DNA from: Endomychus coccineus | Lineage: Eukaryota > Arthropoda > Insecta > Coleoptera > Endomychidae | Assembly (NCBI GenBank): GCA_958510875.1 | Contig: OY294068.1 | Location: forward strand, 26,268,297 to 26,332,296 | DNA: 64,000 nucleotides | Direction: 5' to 3' | Shown: positions 21,301 through 34,184 of the stretch, piece by piece | Position numbering within the stretch: the first letter of the stretch is position 1 | Layout: every line of letters starts with the position of its first letter | Notes under the pieces: model-generated | What the model was told of the DNA's origin: nothing | The model's database searches: none | The model's input: only the letters and a program-made list of their open reading frames with translations | Translations under genes and position numbers: made by a program

Positions 21301-22180
21301 TTATTGGATAAACATCGGTGAACCCAAGTGTTCCAATCTTCGAAAAGTTCAAAGTAACCGAAGTTAGTAAATAATTTCAACAAGTCAAGTAGTGTTCCAA
21401 GTCTCCGAACAAAGTTTAAAGGTTATAATAACCTACAATTCATAAGTAACATCGAACGAGAGCCAGCCTTCGATAAAGTTCCAAACATCATTGAAGAGTT
21501 TTATATCTTTGATAAAAAGAATAAAACTAAGTTAACAATTTTCAACGGTTCCTGATTTCAAAAGAAGTAACCAAAATAGTTTACCTGTGTTTGTTGTGAA
21601 TAGCAGAGAAATCGTGTACAGTTAAAGTGAATTATCAAATTAATAAGAAGATCAAGCCAATTGAACATTGCCTACATTTTAAAACATATTCTTGGATATA
21701 AACTAAACGTAAGTTTATTTATTATTTCTCCATTGTATTATTATCTGTCTGTAAATCTGAAAGAAAGATTGTAGATTATAACTTTGTAAACAAAGATTAA
21801 CAGTAAATAATTTTGAGGTTAGATCATAGATCTATTTGAACATAACATTGTAAAATTGATACCCGAGATAAATTAGAGTCATAGAAATTTAAAAATATTA
21901 AAAGTATAACATTCAAAGAACATTGTGTTTAATTCCATATATAATTCCATATAAAAATAAAAAGGTAAAAGTTCATTATTCAATTCAAAACAAACATAAG
22001 ATTCAAAATAAATAAAATACAATAAGAAAGCTAGCCGGTAGAATTCAAAACATTGAAATATTCAAATCAAATTAATTAATAATAATTCATAATTAAATAA
22101 TAAGCTCAAAAGACCTTTCTTAATAATTGTCACCACAACGTGGGGCAAAATAAATCATTAGAGTTTTCTTAACAATATAT

Positions 22181-23000
22181 TAGGTATTATGTATACTGCT
22201 GCGTGCGGAACTACTCAGGTCAGGCGTCAGGCAGTCTCTCTATACGCTTACACACGTGTGTATATCTGAGTCGGATACTCGACGTTATTCAATCCTCGGT
22301 CCTCGTGCAGACGATAGTTATATTTTTATTGAATTTATTAATTGTACATTGTGTACTTAGTATCGTATCTACGTGCAAGGTTTTAAATATTGTGAATATA
22401 ATTCTTGTCATAAGAATATAACATTGGTGATGTGTATAAGTGAGAACTTTTGCATGTGTACTACACATTGATGACGTTGTGTTATATCTAGTTTATTATT
22501 TTCATTGTTCGAATGTAGGATCACAGCATCAAATAATTAGTGAGTTGATGTTTTTTTTAATACAACTAATACGAAAGTACAAAATGTTATTTCAAATAAT
22601 TATTTGTGGTGTAATTTACGATCATACTGACATTTGACGGAAATGTTTATATGTTTACATTTTGCGTATCTTTTTAGATCATTTGTTCATTGGTCCGAAT
22701 TGAAGATGTTTTCTTCTACCACCATCCGTAGACATCTTCAATTCGCACCAATGCTGTTTAACATTACTTTCATTTACATCGATGTAAATATCAATAAGTA
22801 ATATGTTTTGAGAATAAAATAATGTGCATTTATTATAATGACTATCGGGTTACATTCATACTCTTTACAGGGATTGTACCGCCCATTATACGTTTTTTAT
22901 TATTAAATATAAAAATGTATATAATTGTTGATTGGAATGCTGACAGTTGTGAAAACTAAAGAAAAACTAATTATATTAATTTTCATTTAAAAATAATAAA
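22181..23000. other. Non-coding stretch with hairpin
   Basis: Begins with the right part of repeat D (to about 22195). A 22-bp inverted pair with one mismatch (22688-22709 and 22732-22753, cattggt...accaatg) forms a strong hairpin. No domain is seen. Confidence 0.5.
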
Positions 23001-23013
23001 ATTGTAATTTCGG

Positions 23014-23178
23014 ATGCTACAACAAGTACAACAACTTAACCGACCATACATGATAACTAATAACATAGATGTTGGGGATGAATTGTCCAATGGCACTGTC
23101 GGAAAATTTTGTCATGCAGAAAGAGATGATACTGGTGAAATCATACGAATCTGGATAAAATTCCCAAAACAAATTGGT
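23014..23178 (+). pseudogene. PIF1-like helicase C-terminal fragment, probably Helitron
   Basis: The frame reads RPYMITNNIDVGDELSNGTV then GKFCHAERDDTGEIIRIWIK, the C-terminal block of PIF1-family helicases (N-x-D...NGTVG). Neither Walker motifs nor Rep domain is present nearby. Such fragments in repeat-rich insect DNA usually come from Helitrons, though a host PIF1 relict cannot be excluded. It is cut off by the LINE fragment that follows. Confidence 0.6.
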
Positions 23179-23740
23179 TACTTCATAATGTCAGTTTTTA
23201 CTCCTGTCAGCAGTGCTCGGTGATTGCCCGTATTTTTTTTATATACTTTGACTACACCAGCAAGAAACCTATAATGTTCGAAGAACATCGTGTGAGCCAG
23301 CGGTGGGATATTGGGTGAGGACATAGAACAACAGGCGAGATTTCTGTATGAACACCGATCATGAAAATATCTATAGAAAAGGGAGAGATCGCCTACTTTT
23401 CTACGATGATCTAGAGAGGTTAATGAACTCGTTAGTGTGACATCATCAATCAGACGAAGAGCTCTCTTCTGGATAGAATCCAAGAGCTTCAGCGTATTTT
23501 TGGGAGCCGAATTCCAAATATGTGAACAGTACTCCAGGACAGGTACAATCGGAATTGAATGAGCTTTATATTCACGTAAACGAGAAAAAACTTGATGTTC
23601 CCTTGAGCGCTTTTGAAAACAAGTTTGATGCAAAAGCATAAAACAAGAGATATGCATATTAGTGTGTTCTATTTGCACGATGAGGCACTGACTCCCCTGC
23701 CTATCTGAAGAACCCCTGCTGATATTTTGGACAAGCAATC
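23179..23740 (-). pseudogene. LINE (jockey/CR1-like) RT C-terminal part
   Basis: The open frame of 186 codons contains PVLEYCSHIWNSAPKNTLKL, DSIQKRALRLIDD and SLDHRRKVGDLSLFYRYFHD, the post-RT region of non-LTR retrotransposon ORF2. The RT core is absent. The N-terminal part of the frame has no match I recognise. It is a 5'-truncated dead copy. Confidence 0.85.
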
Positions 23741-24029
23741 ATCCACACACTACATGTCTGGGTGGAGCAGATGGGAAAATATTGAATGAAACTGAAGTTA
23801 ATTGTTTTTTTTTTTCGTTGTATTTGGTTCAGTTTGAGACTAGCAGTAGAGATTGGATTAAGTTATGGGTGTTGGTACCACCGTGTCCATAAAGAAATAT
23901 TGTGTCCTCTCTGTACTATTTTATTAATAACGCCAGTGAGCTTTAGATCATTAAAAAAGACTAAGATTTTTCCCGGCTTCTAGGGTATAATTTCCTCTAT
24001 GGTGTTGTATTCCTTTTTAGCCTTAACAC

Positions 24030-24222
24030 TAATACGGGACCATGATAAAACTTCAACATTGACAGAAAACCCACGTTTACAGACACCACTAGTTCTAATT
24101 CATCCAAGCCATAAATTAGCAGCATATCACTCAACGATACATAGAGCATTTTCAATACCACTGTCAAAAGAACAGCTCATACTTGAATTAGGATTTAGTT
24201 TTAAGCTGGAACTATAATAAAG
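24030..24222 (+). pseudogene. PLE-B RT-to-nuclease linker fragment
   Basis: Reads IHPSHKLAAYHSTIHRAFSI and PLSKEQLILEL, matching the conserved HKxAxxxSxIHRA segment that follows the RT in Penelope-like proteins. No RT or nuclease motif adjoins it in frame. Confidence 0.55.
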
Positions 24223-25760
24223 GAAGCAGCGCTGCACATATCTGGAATCTCTCGTGGTAGAATAACTGACGAGATTTCTGATGAACACCGACCATGAGAA
24301 TATCTATAGAAAAGGAAAAGATCGCTCACCTTTCTACGATGTTCTAGAGAGTTGAATGAATGCGTAAGTGTGGTCATCATCAATCAGACAAATAGTTCTC
24401 TTCTGAATACAATCCAAAAGCTTCAGTGTATGTTTGGAAGCCTAACTCCAAACATGTGAACACTGAACAGTACTCCAGGACAGGTCGTATCCGCGCTTCG
24501 TAGATGATGAGGAGCTGCCGGTATGTACAGTAGCTGTTGGTACGGAATAGAAAACAAAGTTTTTGTGATGCTGTTTTCGCAATGGGCCTCACATGAAAGG
24601 GTGCTGTTGGTGGTGACTCCGAGCATGGATATGGAAGACTTCATAGGAATAGTTGTACCTGACCTCATCATATTAGGGATTGTGGAATCTGCCTTTCTGG
24701 AGAAGACGCAAGCTTGAGTTTTGGTTGCATTTGAACTCCACTAGATTATCAGATCCCGTCAACCTGTCTCTGTTTCGCTCCTCTGGTTTCATTGGTTGGT
24801 AAGATCGATAAGAAATTTGGGGGTATAGCCCCCCTACTTGCCCGTCCAGCTTTTGTACTTGCCCTCCCCTAAAATCAAACAGCACGCCACTGCCCGGCAG
24901 AGACCAATGCCTTAATTGGAAAGGAGACGGTCTTTTGAACCATCTGGGCCCCTCTCCCCCTGCCTACTCGTGTAGTGTCAAAACAGCTTCCGTTTGACGA
25001 ATAGCCGTCGGCCTCATATCATCGGCCTACCTTTATCATTGCCCTGGCCTTGAATACATTACCCAGAAACCTGGAACTTTAGGAGTTAAGTCATGTGGTG
25101 CAGCATTTGCCCATGCAGAGGCAGCTGTTTTTTCGCCCTCACCGTGGAAGGACCACTTTGGGCGGATTCATTACGGGCACGGTATCGTGGTTTTAGTGAT
25201 GAAATGTATGTGGCAACTGTAAGTTTCGCCCCGAGGGGTTACTTATCTCGAGGACCGCGCAAAGGAAATTGCTTGTGAAGCTACTGCCGCTGTCCGCCGG
25301 CCCGGTAGTTGTCTCTCGAGCATTGGATGGTACAGGGGCTCTAGATGAGAAAGTGGTATGCATCATCTGCAAAGCTGTGGACGGGACAAGTGGTCACTTC
25401 CAGCAGATCGTTGATATGGAGGAGAAACAAACTTGGTGCCAAGATCCCTATGGAACACCAGCCATTGTATAGGAGGATAATCCGTCAATCACCACGGGGA
25501 GTGATCTATCTGAGAGAAAACTCGATAGGATGCGACAAAGTTGAGTCGCCAAACAATATGACGGAAGTTTCCCAAGAAGGCTTTGGAGATATCCAATGCT
25601 ACAGCTAGAGATTCCCCATATTTTACAACAGATTTCTGCCATGCAGCTGTTACGTTGGCAAGCAAGTCTCCTGTTAATATCTGCTGACGAAAGCAATATT
25701 GCCCGTCATTCACGATTTTGGAACTCTCTACGTATTGGATGAGCAAATCAGATATAAACT
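24222..25760 (-). pseudogene. LINE (jockey/CR1-like) ORF2 remnant
   Basis: On the minus strand from 25750: LIQYVESSKIVNDGQYCFRQ, TGDLLANVTAAWQKSVVKYG and LAVALDISKAF (first catalytic Asp), then a shifted GVP.GS block, and HSFADDA with the catalytic DD near 25370. A GC-rich block of about 0.55 kb (24745-25290) of unclear origin separates this from NLVEFKCNQNSSLRLLQKG, SISMLGVTTNSTLS, LLIIYEARIRPVLEYCS and EHRRKVSDLFLFYRYSHGRC. Many stops and frameshifts. Same family as 23179-23740. Confidence 0.85.
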
Positions 25761-26109
25761 TACCAAAAATGGATTACAAGTACACTGTGCTCCTTAGAAT
25801 GATTTAATTAACGGGACAGAAATGAGGAATCTGGGTTATTCAAATACATATCTACAGTTGATGACAGTAGGTTATGCAAATCATATTAAATGGAGCCGGT
25901 TCGAATTGTTTAGTGAAGTCTAATGGAACTAGATTGTTTGGTGATTACAGATATGGAATTTTTCCTAAAAACTAATTGCTGGAATGTAAAGTATTTGTTT
26001 GAAATCTCAAAAACAAAAGAACTTTGGACTCAAGTGTATAGGATCTATGATGGAAACGTACATATCTCAAACATATTAGTGACCCGTTCTGACTAGACCC
26101 ATCATGATA

Positions 26110-26185
26110 GAAACAGCTATCTTGAATAGTAGACTTCCACGATTAGCTAATCTTGAAAAATCTTGGCTTCCGGATGGCAAGATTT
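26110..26185. repeat. PLE-B terminal-repeat fragment
   Basis: Shares tcttgaatagtagacttcc, caatctt-type spacer and ttggcttccggatg with 13687-13756. An aa/gat changed internal duplication (gatagaaacagct) lies around it at 26108 and 26188. Confidence 0.65.
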
Positions 26186-26199
26186 TTCATAGAAACAGC

Positions 26200-27940
26200 T
26201 GTCACACGTTAATTTAAATTGAAGAAGATTTGTAATATATCCCCCATTCATAAATAAATTCTTTGTGTTATTCACAGCTCGAATTTCCCAATAGCTTTAG
26301 CAAATTCTAGCGGTTCTCGAGAATCACTTCCGTCACAATTTTTCAGCCAATTGCTATTGGTAGAAAAACTACACCTAAAAAGATATTTGATAATCTTAAG
26401 CTTTATTCGCTTGTAACTTTCGAAGGAAGGCAAGGAAAAAATTCCATACATTAAACAAAGGCAAAGGTTAGAGCCTTAATATAAATTTTTTCTTGTCAAA
26501 ATGATTTTTTGAAGTGGAAAAAAAATTAAAAATTTCAGTTAAATTTGCAGACATTTGATCAATTTAAATGAAACTAACCGGCGCAACCTTTCTGACCTTA
26601 ATCGTTTCATGATGAGCATTGTATAGGCTATCGAAAGACACTGTTTCCAAGAGGTTACCATTCAGGCCAAATTTTCCCTATACATTATGGGTCGAAAAAT
26701 GGGTTCTTCCATATGTGCATTTCTGGTTTATGTACAATCCTATACATTTTATGATGCCAGATCATAATTTCATAATCCCAGAAAGTTACAATACATACCC
26801 ACATGGGCCTAACGATACGATCTTCGTTCTAAAAAACGACCACTCCGATCATAGAAAACCTTCAAAGCGTGCGCAATAACTTGTGCTATAACCCAGAAGG
26901 TTACCATTCACGGCTTTTTTATATTTATCAGCTCTTGTACTATAGGTAGCAGGTACCCCAGACGTGGTCATGAAGTAGGTGCCACTAGGCAGGTTATTAA
27001 ATTATTGTCCTAGAACACCGACATACATGGAAAGATAGCAAGTTATTTATAAAAATGTAGAGCTAATATTAGGCATATCCTTGGAAAGAGCAATTCATTG
27101 TGTGCACGGATATACGGAGAACGTTGTTTTCGACGACAGAAAGTCTAGCTCTGTACGTGTGGACAGTGTGTACGCTGAACGTCATCCTGACGAGGAAGGG
27201 TGAGAGGGTGGTCGAGGGGAGTTGCGTGCTAACTTTCACTCAATCACACAATGAAGTATCGATTCAGCATGGTCCTCTCAAGAAAATAAATAAACCAGAA
27301 CCAGAATATAATCTTGTAAATAAGAATCAGGGATGTTATTACTTTGGCGTCTTGCAGACTGGTTTTGTGGGGAAGCAAAACTTCCCTGGCGGCGGCCAAG
27401 GCGCGACATCTATTGATCGACTGAAGGGTATGAAAGTGTTACACAACAGTATCATGGAAGTACGTTTACACTCGCATAAAACGGTTTTATTTTAGAATTC
27501 AGTACATAATTATGTCTCAAAGTAGGCCAGTTATGATGGATTGTACCTGTTCTAATTTATTATAAATCACTATACAGGATGATTCAGTTCTAATATTGTG
27601 GTCATTTATACTACTCACTTGTATTCAAAGGTACAGGGTGTCAAAATTCACTACCTACATCATTTCATCGATGTAATATCTTCTATAAAAGAATAAATCA
27701 AGAAAATATTAGTATGCATACCTTCCCTATGAACTATTTTCTCGAATTCACCCAATTGTGGTATACCAATGGACAATGTGATTATCTTTTTCCAAGAGAA
27801 AAAAAAACAAGTCACAGGACTTCCCCAACATGTTTCGTCTCAGTCAATCCGCTTAGGTCAACATTGCAGTGTGCAAATACGATACAATATAGTGGAATTG
27901 AACAACAGTACTAGAGCTACGTCAAAAGTTCCTAATAAAT
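26200..27940. other. Region with unassigned frames
   Basis: Open frames at 26619-26879 (86 codons) and 27100-27495 (131 codons, with GGGQGATSIDRLKGMKVLH) show no motif I can name. The 27100 block is GC-richer than its surroundings, which hints at a relic of a coding or LTR region. Nothing else stands out. Confidence 0.3.
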
Positions 27941-27942
27941 GG

Positions 27943-27995
27943 AAAAAGAAATTATTTATTTGGTCAAAACTTATTTTATGTCTCAACATAATCTT
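27943..27995 (-). repeat. mariner 3'-end fragment
   Basis: aaattatttatttggtcaaa and atgtctcaacataat match the 3' terminal region of the mariner copy at 54995-55628. Confidence 0.6.
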
Positions 27996-28311
27996 CAATA
28001 ATTCATGCAATTTTGCCACCATAGGTGAGTACCCCATCATGAAGACTTATATTAAAGTGTATTTGTAGGAGTCAAGCATTAATTTTAAATGAGCATTAAA
28101 AATGCTTAGTTGATATTTGGTTATAAATTTTCAATTTTCCTAAGACTTTACAACATAATTTTGGTTTTATAACTTTGGATACGTTACGCCACTGCTTAAC
28201 CGGAAACACCAGCCCGGTCGTATACTTATTCAGCCAATGCTCCTTCCTGAGGTTTTATATTCATAGATATAGAATAGAAGTATAAGTATACATCCAGTGG
28301 ACACAATGGCC

Positions 28312-28462
28312 CTACATTTGTTTCAAATTGGGTTCAAACGGATTGAAGGCCCACATAGAAGTCGAGAGAATTGCTGAAATTAGAACTACCCCAAACGTTG
28401 CAAAAGCCAATTTTGCTTGATTGAATTCTGCTGTGGGTACAATAACCCGGCCATCAGGTTCG
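28312..28462 (-). CDS. Last exon of a small single-pass membrane protein gene
   Basis: Following a splice acceptor (tttttatatttag), 49 codons and a stop read EPDGRVIVPTAEFNQAKLAF, then a hydrophobic segment ATFGVVLISAILSTSMWAF and the short tail NPFEPNLKQM. One transmembrane helix of about 20 residues near the C-terminus is evident. The exon starts in phase 2 (one base of the first codon). The frame is intact, unlike the transposon debris around it, and I recognise no transposon motif, so a host gene is likely. I cannot name the family. AATATA-type sequence lies about 50 bp past the stop. The ATG exon at 34155-34184 may be its start, but phases do not fit without another exon. Confidence 0.55.
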
Positions 28463-29130
28463 CTAAATATAAAAACCACAACACATATTACAAGGAGTCA
28501 ATCGAAAATATAAAAACAATCTCGCAACAGATGAATTCATGTTGATAATCCTGATTTCAGATTTTTCAAAACATTACATGTTGAGTCAGTATACTTGATA
28601 CAAGTCTAGTCAAAAGTTACCCACTTAAATTTATCTAGAAAGATAAACGGTGTTATTATTTGGTTGAGCTAATTCAATTTGTAGTGCTAATTTAATAATT
28701 TGATGAGCAACTAGCGAATACTAGTCTGGAGACAGTACATCCAAAATGACTAAGCTCCAAATCCCATTAATTAGGCGTGAAGGATTGAATGAAACTGAGA
28801 TGAACGGAACTATTTTGTACCCACTTAGCTTCGGAAAATACATATTATTTCATTTTCTAGTTTTGGGAAGCTGCACAGTATATCTGCGCCTGTTGTAAAT
28901 ATACAACATCGAATTCTATAAAAAAATGTATAACAGTTGTATTGTGATACAGAAATGCAGCAGCCTGATGGTTGATGGTTTCATTAGTGGATTGCATACA
29001 ATAAGAATAAAACAATGTGTTCACTGCGAACGTCTTGACTCGATTTGCGATTGTTTTGTCACGGGCGGACCTCGAAACACTTTTTTTTTATATATTATGA
29101 CTATACGAGACAGGAGATATAAATAGGATT
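28463..29130. other. Probable intron or intergenic sequence
   Basis: AT-rich, no recognisable frame. If the membrane protein gene extends to 34 kb this is intronic. Confidence 0.35.
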
Positions 29131-29135
29131 TTTTC

Positions 29136-29546
29136 CTAACATTTTGAAAGCATCAAGGAAGACCTCACTAAGCCAAAAGCCAAGATGGAAAAATTAAGTC
29201 TGTTAGGGCGAAGTTTGACAAGTCTCGAGCTTGACAATGATGGGATGACTACAAAGAATCCCTCGTGATGAATAATAGATTTCCAATGAGCAGTTGATGT
29301 AGAGCAGAAACAAATTAGGTACCAATACAGGTCCCTGTGGAACACTAGAGTTATTGTATTGGAGGATACTCCGTAAACCACCACAATAATTATTGGGTCT
29401 TCTTCTCTTTTTTTGAAATTACAAGAACTCTGGCTGTCTTTCAGCTGGAAGGGATCATACCAAGTTTGTATGGAAGGAGCACTTGCCAATAGCATCCTAT
29501 CGAACATAGTAAACGCTATTTTACTTGCACTAAAACTCGTGCGCAA
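29136..29546 (-). pseudogene. LINE RT remnant, third copy
   Basis: Different minus-strand frames keep RT motif-B debris (VLVPNLFLLYIN near 29320), an AFGL...SSL tail and a leading AFTMFDRMLLASAPSIQTWY. The order matches the LINE at 24222-25760. Frames are heavily broken. Confidence 0.5.
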
Positions 29547-29690
29547 TCAGATCTTTGTAGCACACGTGCTTGAAACGTTTCTAATGAATGACCTCAAGAT
29601 ATAGTAGAAATGTCAAATTTATTATTAAATGTCAAAATATCAACTGAACTGCAAACTAACTATTTCAAATAAATATGGAAGGTGGAGTTT

Positions 29691-29930
29691 CTATTCGAAT
29701 AATGCGCTGCTTAGGGATGTATTCTCGCTGTCAATACGAACATCAGTGGAATTGGTTGCCAGTGATGATACACCTTTTGGATCATTATTAACATTTTCTT
29801 GGTTAGAGTTCATCTTTATTGACGGCTTCTGTAATGAGCTGCCTTTGCTGTCTGTGCATATACTGATGTGAGTTTGCATTCTTTCTTCCAGCGCTATTTG
29901 GGCACATAGCGTTATTATATATATTACCAC
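29691..29930 (-). pseudogene. Possible RNase H-like fragment
   Basis: The minus frame contains IALEERMQTHISICTDSKGS, which resembles the central strand of the RNase H domain of LINEs (I-x-TDS). The rest is Asn/Ser-rich and unassigned. This could be a fossil of the adjacent LINE or chance. Confidence 0.25.
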
Positions 29931-29949
29931 TAGTGAGTAGTAGTAGTCG

Positions 29950-31870
29950 CAGAAAAATTGTAGTATGCAGCTCGTACAAAATAGCGCCTCATTTTGTGCT
30001 CATTGTATAATATACTATTTAGGTCACTATTGGCATATTTCCGCAGAAGATCTTTCTAAATTTGCTAACGTATATTTAGTTATTTGCTCCATTGGTGGAT
30101 TTTGGCAGCCACTAAGCACAAGTCCGCGATATCCTTTCGCCTTGATGTATAATTCTTTCTTTTTAGCATGAAGAAATGTGCAGGACAGACATTTCGTATT
30201 AAGGCAAAGAAATCATCAATTTATAATTCACAGATGTTCCGAAATATCGTCAAAATGCGATTGCAAACAGTTGTGGTCAAATCCAGATGCGATTTAAGCT
30301 TGATGTGGGAGCGTCAGAATTATTGGTGATTTTGGAGATAGAATACTGAACCGCCATCACTAATTAGTGTAGACACAGCATGGTGCTGTGGTTTAGATGT
30401 GAAGCCATGAGATACTACAATACAACACAAATGTTGCTGGGTTTAAAACTCAGGCAAAAAAATATTTAACGGTCACTGAAGAATTATCCTGAACTCCCTA
30501 AGAGCCATAGGATTGGAGGAACTGCTTTAGTGTTTGAGATATCCTGAACGGTTCAGCAAAAGAAGGGGACACAATAGATCTTAGCGACCTTAGCATTGTA
30601 TAGTTACCCCAACATATACAACAGAATACAAAGGGTCCTTATGTTGCACCTGCCATTCTTCGACCCTTCTCATACTGATTCACCTAAATCAAATTAAAAC
30701 TAGTTATTAACAATTTCCATCTAATTTTCAACTTAAATTTTATGGTATGCTTAATGGTAACCTTTCGTGAAGAGCCCTGTATATTATTTGGGAATGTTTA
30801 TCTTGAAGAGACTATAACAACTCGGTCGTACATTATACGATTAATGATGCCTATTCAAACGTACATTTGCAATTACTCACACGACAGGTATTTAAGTCTG
30901 CATGGTCAATTCATCATTTCACAATTCCCTTGTGACGCAATTTGCAATAAGGGCACTTCCGGTCGCCCCCTCATTACGTCACAAGACTACAACATTCAAT
31001 TGTAATCATGCAATTAATTCATTGAGTTTTATATAATGTGACTCATTTTCTATTTAAACTATAGTACATTAGTAATGTATATCCATGTTCGCGTAAGGTA
31101 GGCAACTAGCATAACTCCTATGATCCGTTGGTGGGCTAACTCGAGCTGGATTTGAAACGGGAGAAACAATTTCTGAATAACAAGGTAATATCATAATTTG
31201 ATTCCCTAATATTACCATGATTCATTCGAAACTTGTCCCGTAAGAAAATTCAGCTTTTTAAACGGATTACACTTTAAACTTTGATGAATTATTGACATGT
31301 TTCGATGCAAGCACAGCTAGAAATACTGACGATGTTCCAGTGCAGGGAATCGAAAGTACATCAAAGTTTAATTGTAATCCCGTTTTTAATTATTTTGAAA
31401 GCTTTTCCTTAATGATTTTATGGATTTATATAAAGTCGAATCCAACTTCATCAATCACACAGCGTGTGTTCGTTCCTAATTTTGGTAAACGATAAAACAT
31501 ATAAAAACACTTCGTTTTCTAGATACAGGATGCTGGAGTTTTTAACTGTTATTCATAATGTTCTAAACAAATGACGATTTTTACGAGGATTTTTAGTTCA
31601 AACTTGGTACACCATGATCATAAAGTGTTTCAGGCAAATACTAAGGCGTAGTTACGGGGTTTTGTACGCAGTTAAACTCCCTAAACTTCTAAGCCAATGG
31701 TGATAAATTATACTTGAACTCGATTTATTTTATATAAAAAAGTTTTTTTGATAAATTTTGCTAGGAGGCTCTCTATTCGAGATATCTTGATTTTTCTAAT
31801 CAATAGATATCTTATGAACATTGAAAAATCGTAACTGATGCAGTACACTACTGGGAGAACACTGTGGCTT
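29950..31870. other. Region without recognisable gene
   Basis: Short open frames at 30742-31005 and 31292-31495 have no motif. No terminal repeats are found. Confidence 0.4.
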
Positions 31871-31875
31871 CATTT

Positions 31876-31998
31876 ATGAAGTGAAAACTTCTTTAGGCGC
31901 GTTGAGCTATTTCAGATGGGGGGTAAAACCATGAGTCCATTACGTGCCGTCACGCTGTACCTATATACATAAGGTATTATGTATACTGCCGCCAGATT
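31876..31998 (+). repeat. Repeat family D, copy 2 (uninterrupted)
   Basis: Matches 20252-20341 plus 22175-22195 as one unbroken stretch and so gives the empty-site version of the LTR insertion. Confidence 0.85.
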
Positions 31999-31999
31999 A

Positions 32000-34150
32000 A
32001 GATTTCTCATGTTTATTCATACATTAGTATCATTTTGAAGAAGATACGCTAGTTTTCGAAACTGTAGTCACGTTAGTATTAATATAATATAACAGATAAA
32101 AATAATTTTAATATAATTGTGAATTGCCTCAACTCTTCGCTAAAACAAATTATGAGCTAAAACAATAATAGCAACATACCAAAGATTAAAAATCAACTAT
32201 CGAAAAGGAGAACCAAATTCTGATATTCTATAATAAACTGGTGTGACAATTGTATCAAGGATCAAGAAGAAGGCACTAGAAGAAGGATTAGATAAAATAT
32301 TTACATTTTGATTTTCTAGAACCTCAAGGCAATATTTCAGTCCCCAACCAACTCAGTTCTGAATTAAATGGCAGTTTTAATTCTTGTTCTCCATTATAAA
32401 AGCTTGGAAGCCAAAATTATTGGATTTAAGTTGATTGAAGCTATTACATTAATCAATGACCTAAATCGTTTTCTTGAAGCATGTTTGGTATTCGAAAGTA
32501 AAGAGCAAAGCAATATTTTCAGTAAAAAATAAACAATCGTATGGTATACTGAAGAAGACTTCAAATGAAGGAGTTTTTAATTGTAACTTTTTTCTGTGGA
32601 TATAGAGAAGAAATGTTTCTCATACAATTTGTGCTACCACAAGATCCAATGTGAAACAGAGAATGATGAGGCAATAAAACTTTTTTCAGTAGCATATACT
32701 ATAGTCACAGCACTCAGTTGTATGAAAATAATCTGTGTTCTAAAAGAATCATTTATGAATTTTAGATTCATTCTCAATTTGAAGTTGAACAATGAAAAGA
32801 AAGAGTTGCGTTTTCGAAATACCTACATATTCTAAGAAGAACTATATATTAAACTGTAATAATAGTGATTATACATCAAAAATCACTTCCTGGTGATCTA
32901 GAAATTCAGTTTATTCTTCTCTGCAGCTTCTACAAATTTCATATAAAGTTTAGTATCATCTAAATAAATCAGTTTATTATTGTTTCAAACATGTTGTGTA
33001 AAGAACAATGGTTCATACTACTCCGTATAAGGGATAACTCTAAATGCATCTTCTAATGAATTTTTGAAAATATCAACTTCTCATCATTACATTTATTTAT
33101 TTGTAGCAAGAAGTACAAATTATTCTATTTCATTGAATTAAGTACAATTTCAATGAACAAGAACTACTAGCTTTAATAGCTATTATGCCATACAGTGCTC
33201 CAGAATCTTGATCCTAGACACTGATCTGTTTTATTTTTCCCATATTATTGTTTAGTTTTAGATTTCTGTTTTATATTTTGTTTGTTTACCTTACATCTTT
33301 TCTTTTTATGTAGCCATAGGTTACATAAGTAAATAAATGTCGATAATTTTTTTAATTTATCTGGACACCTACTTCTACAGTTGAAATAAATCATGCGTAA
33401 GACTTCATATCATCACATTTTGTGTGAGTATATTAATCAATCCAAGCTATGGCACTTAAATTAAAAATTTTCAACACTAGAGAAGATTCCAAAATTTCCC
33501 ATCATTGTCTTCGTTTCATGGATGAATACACTCAGAACTCATAATAATATTGTGCTTCAGTGAGGACCATCAAACGATAGTGTCAAAACGTCCTTTCTTG
33601 GGAAGTAAGAACGTTCAAAAATTAGTCATTACAAAAATGGTAATCACTCCTGAATACACAACCTGTTAGTCATCAATTAACAATCAAGATGAAATTCCAA
33701 TTAAAGACAAGGTGTAACTCAACATAGATATTTCAACTTTTCAACACAAGAAATATTTTCAACAACTATTTTTTACAATAACCCAGTAGTTTTACATGAA
33801 ACTAAAGAAAACATAATTCGTAATTTTTAGGTTAACTTAAATACCATAAAATTGTGACAATTCCAGTATTTTAGAGTCAAATATCTTTAAAATATTGTAA
33901 TACGGTACCTGTAACATTTAAAATGTACCTTATGAGTAAATTTCGTTGTAATAAGTACATAATAATCAATCCAAACAGAGTTTCATAAATAATAACAAAA
34001 TAGGCGTGGCCTTGGTTTCTGTTTAAACTCATTCTTATCTTATCAGACCCGAATTACGTAGCTGTTATCACTATTTAAACCGCTGAATTAACAGTAATAG
34101 CACCACACTACATTGCTAAACATATTCATTCAAAAAATCGTTAAATTCAC
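32000..34150. other. AT-rich non-coding region
   Basis: No frame with a recognisable domain. A LINE-like tail of short AT-rich direct repeats (taagtaaataaatg) lies at 33327-33342. It may be intronic to the gene beginning at 34184. Confidence 0.4.
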
Positions 34151-34154
34151 TTAC

Positions 34155-34184
34155 CTCGTCATTCAGCTTACCCTTCGAAGCCAT
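34155..34184 (-). CDS. Probable first coding exon, ten codons, with splice donor
   Basis: On the minus strand ATGGCTTCGAAGG begins the peptide MASKGKLNDE. It is followed exactly at a codon boundary by the strong donor GTAAGT (34154-34149). Upstream sequence is a plausible short leader. There is no transposon sequence around it. The next exon in this direction could be the membrane-protein exon at 28312-28462, but that exon needs two bases carried over whereas this one ends in phase 0. At least one more exon, or a different gene, is therefore required. Confidence 0.4.

Larger units (their letters stand above)
20342..22174 (+). mobile_element. Probable solo LTR of an LTR retrotransposon
   Basis: The 1833-bp insert starts TGTTA and ends TAACA. 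It is flanked by atatat (20336-20341, 22175-22180) and splits a repeat that is uninterrupted at 31876-31998. Inside are a TATA box and initiator at the right spacing and AT-rich A-tracts. It has no coding sequence. TG...CA ends, short duplication, internal promoter and absence of genes fit a solo LTR. The duplication is low-complexity, so exact edges may shift by a base or two. Confidence 0.65.

Noticed and set aside
27100..27495. 131-codon open frame
   Set aside because: It is open and somewhat GC-rich, but I recognise no motif, start context or partner. I left it inside an unassigned stretch.
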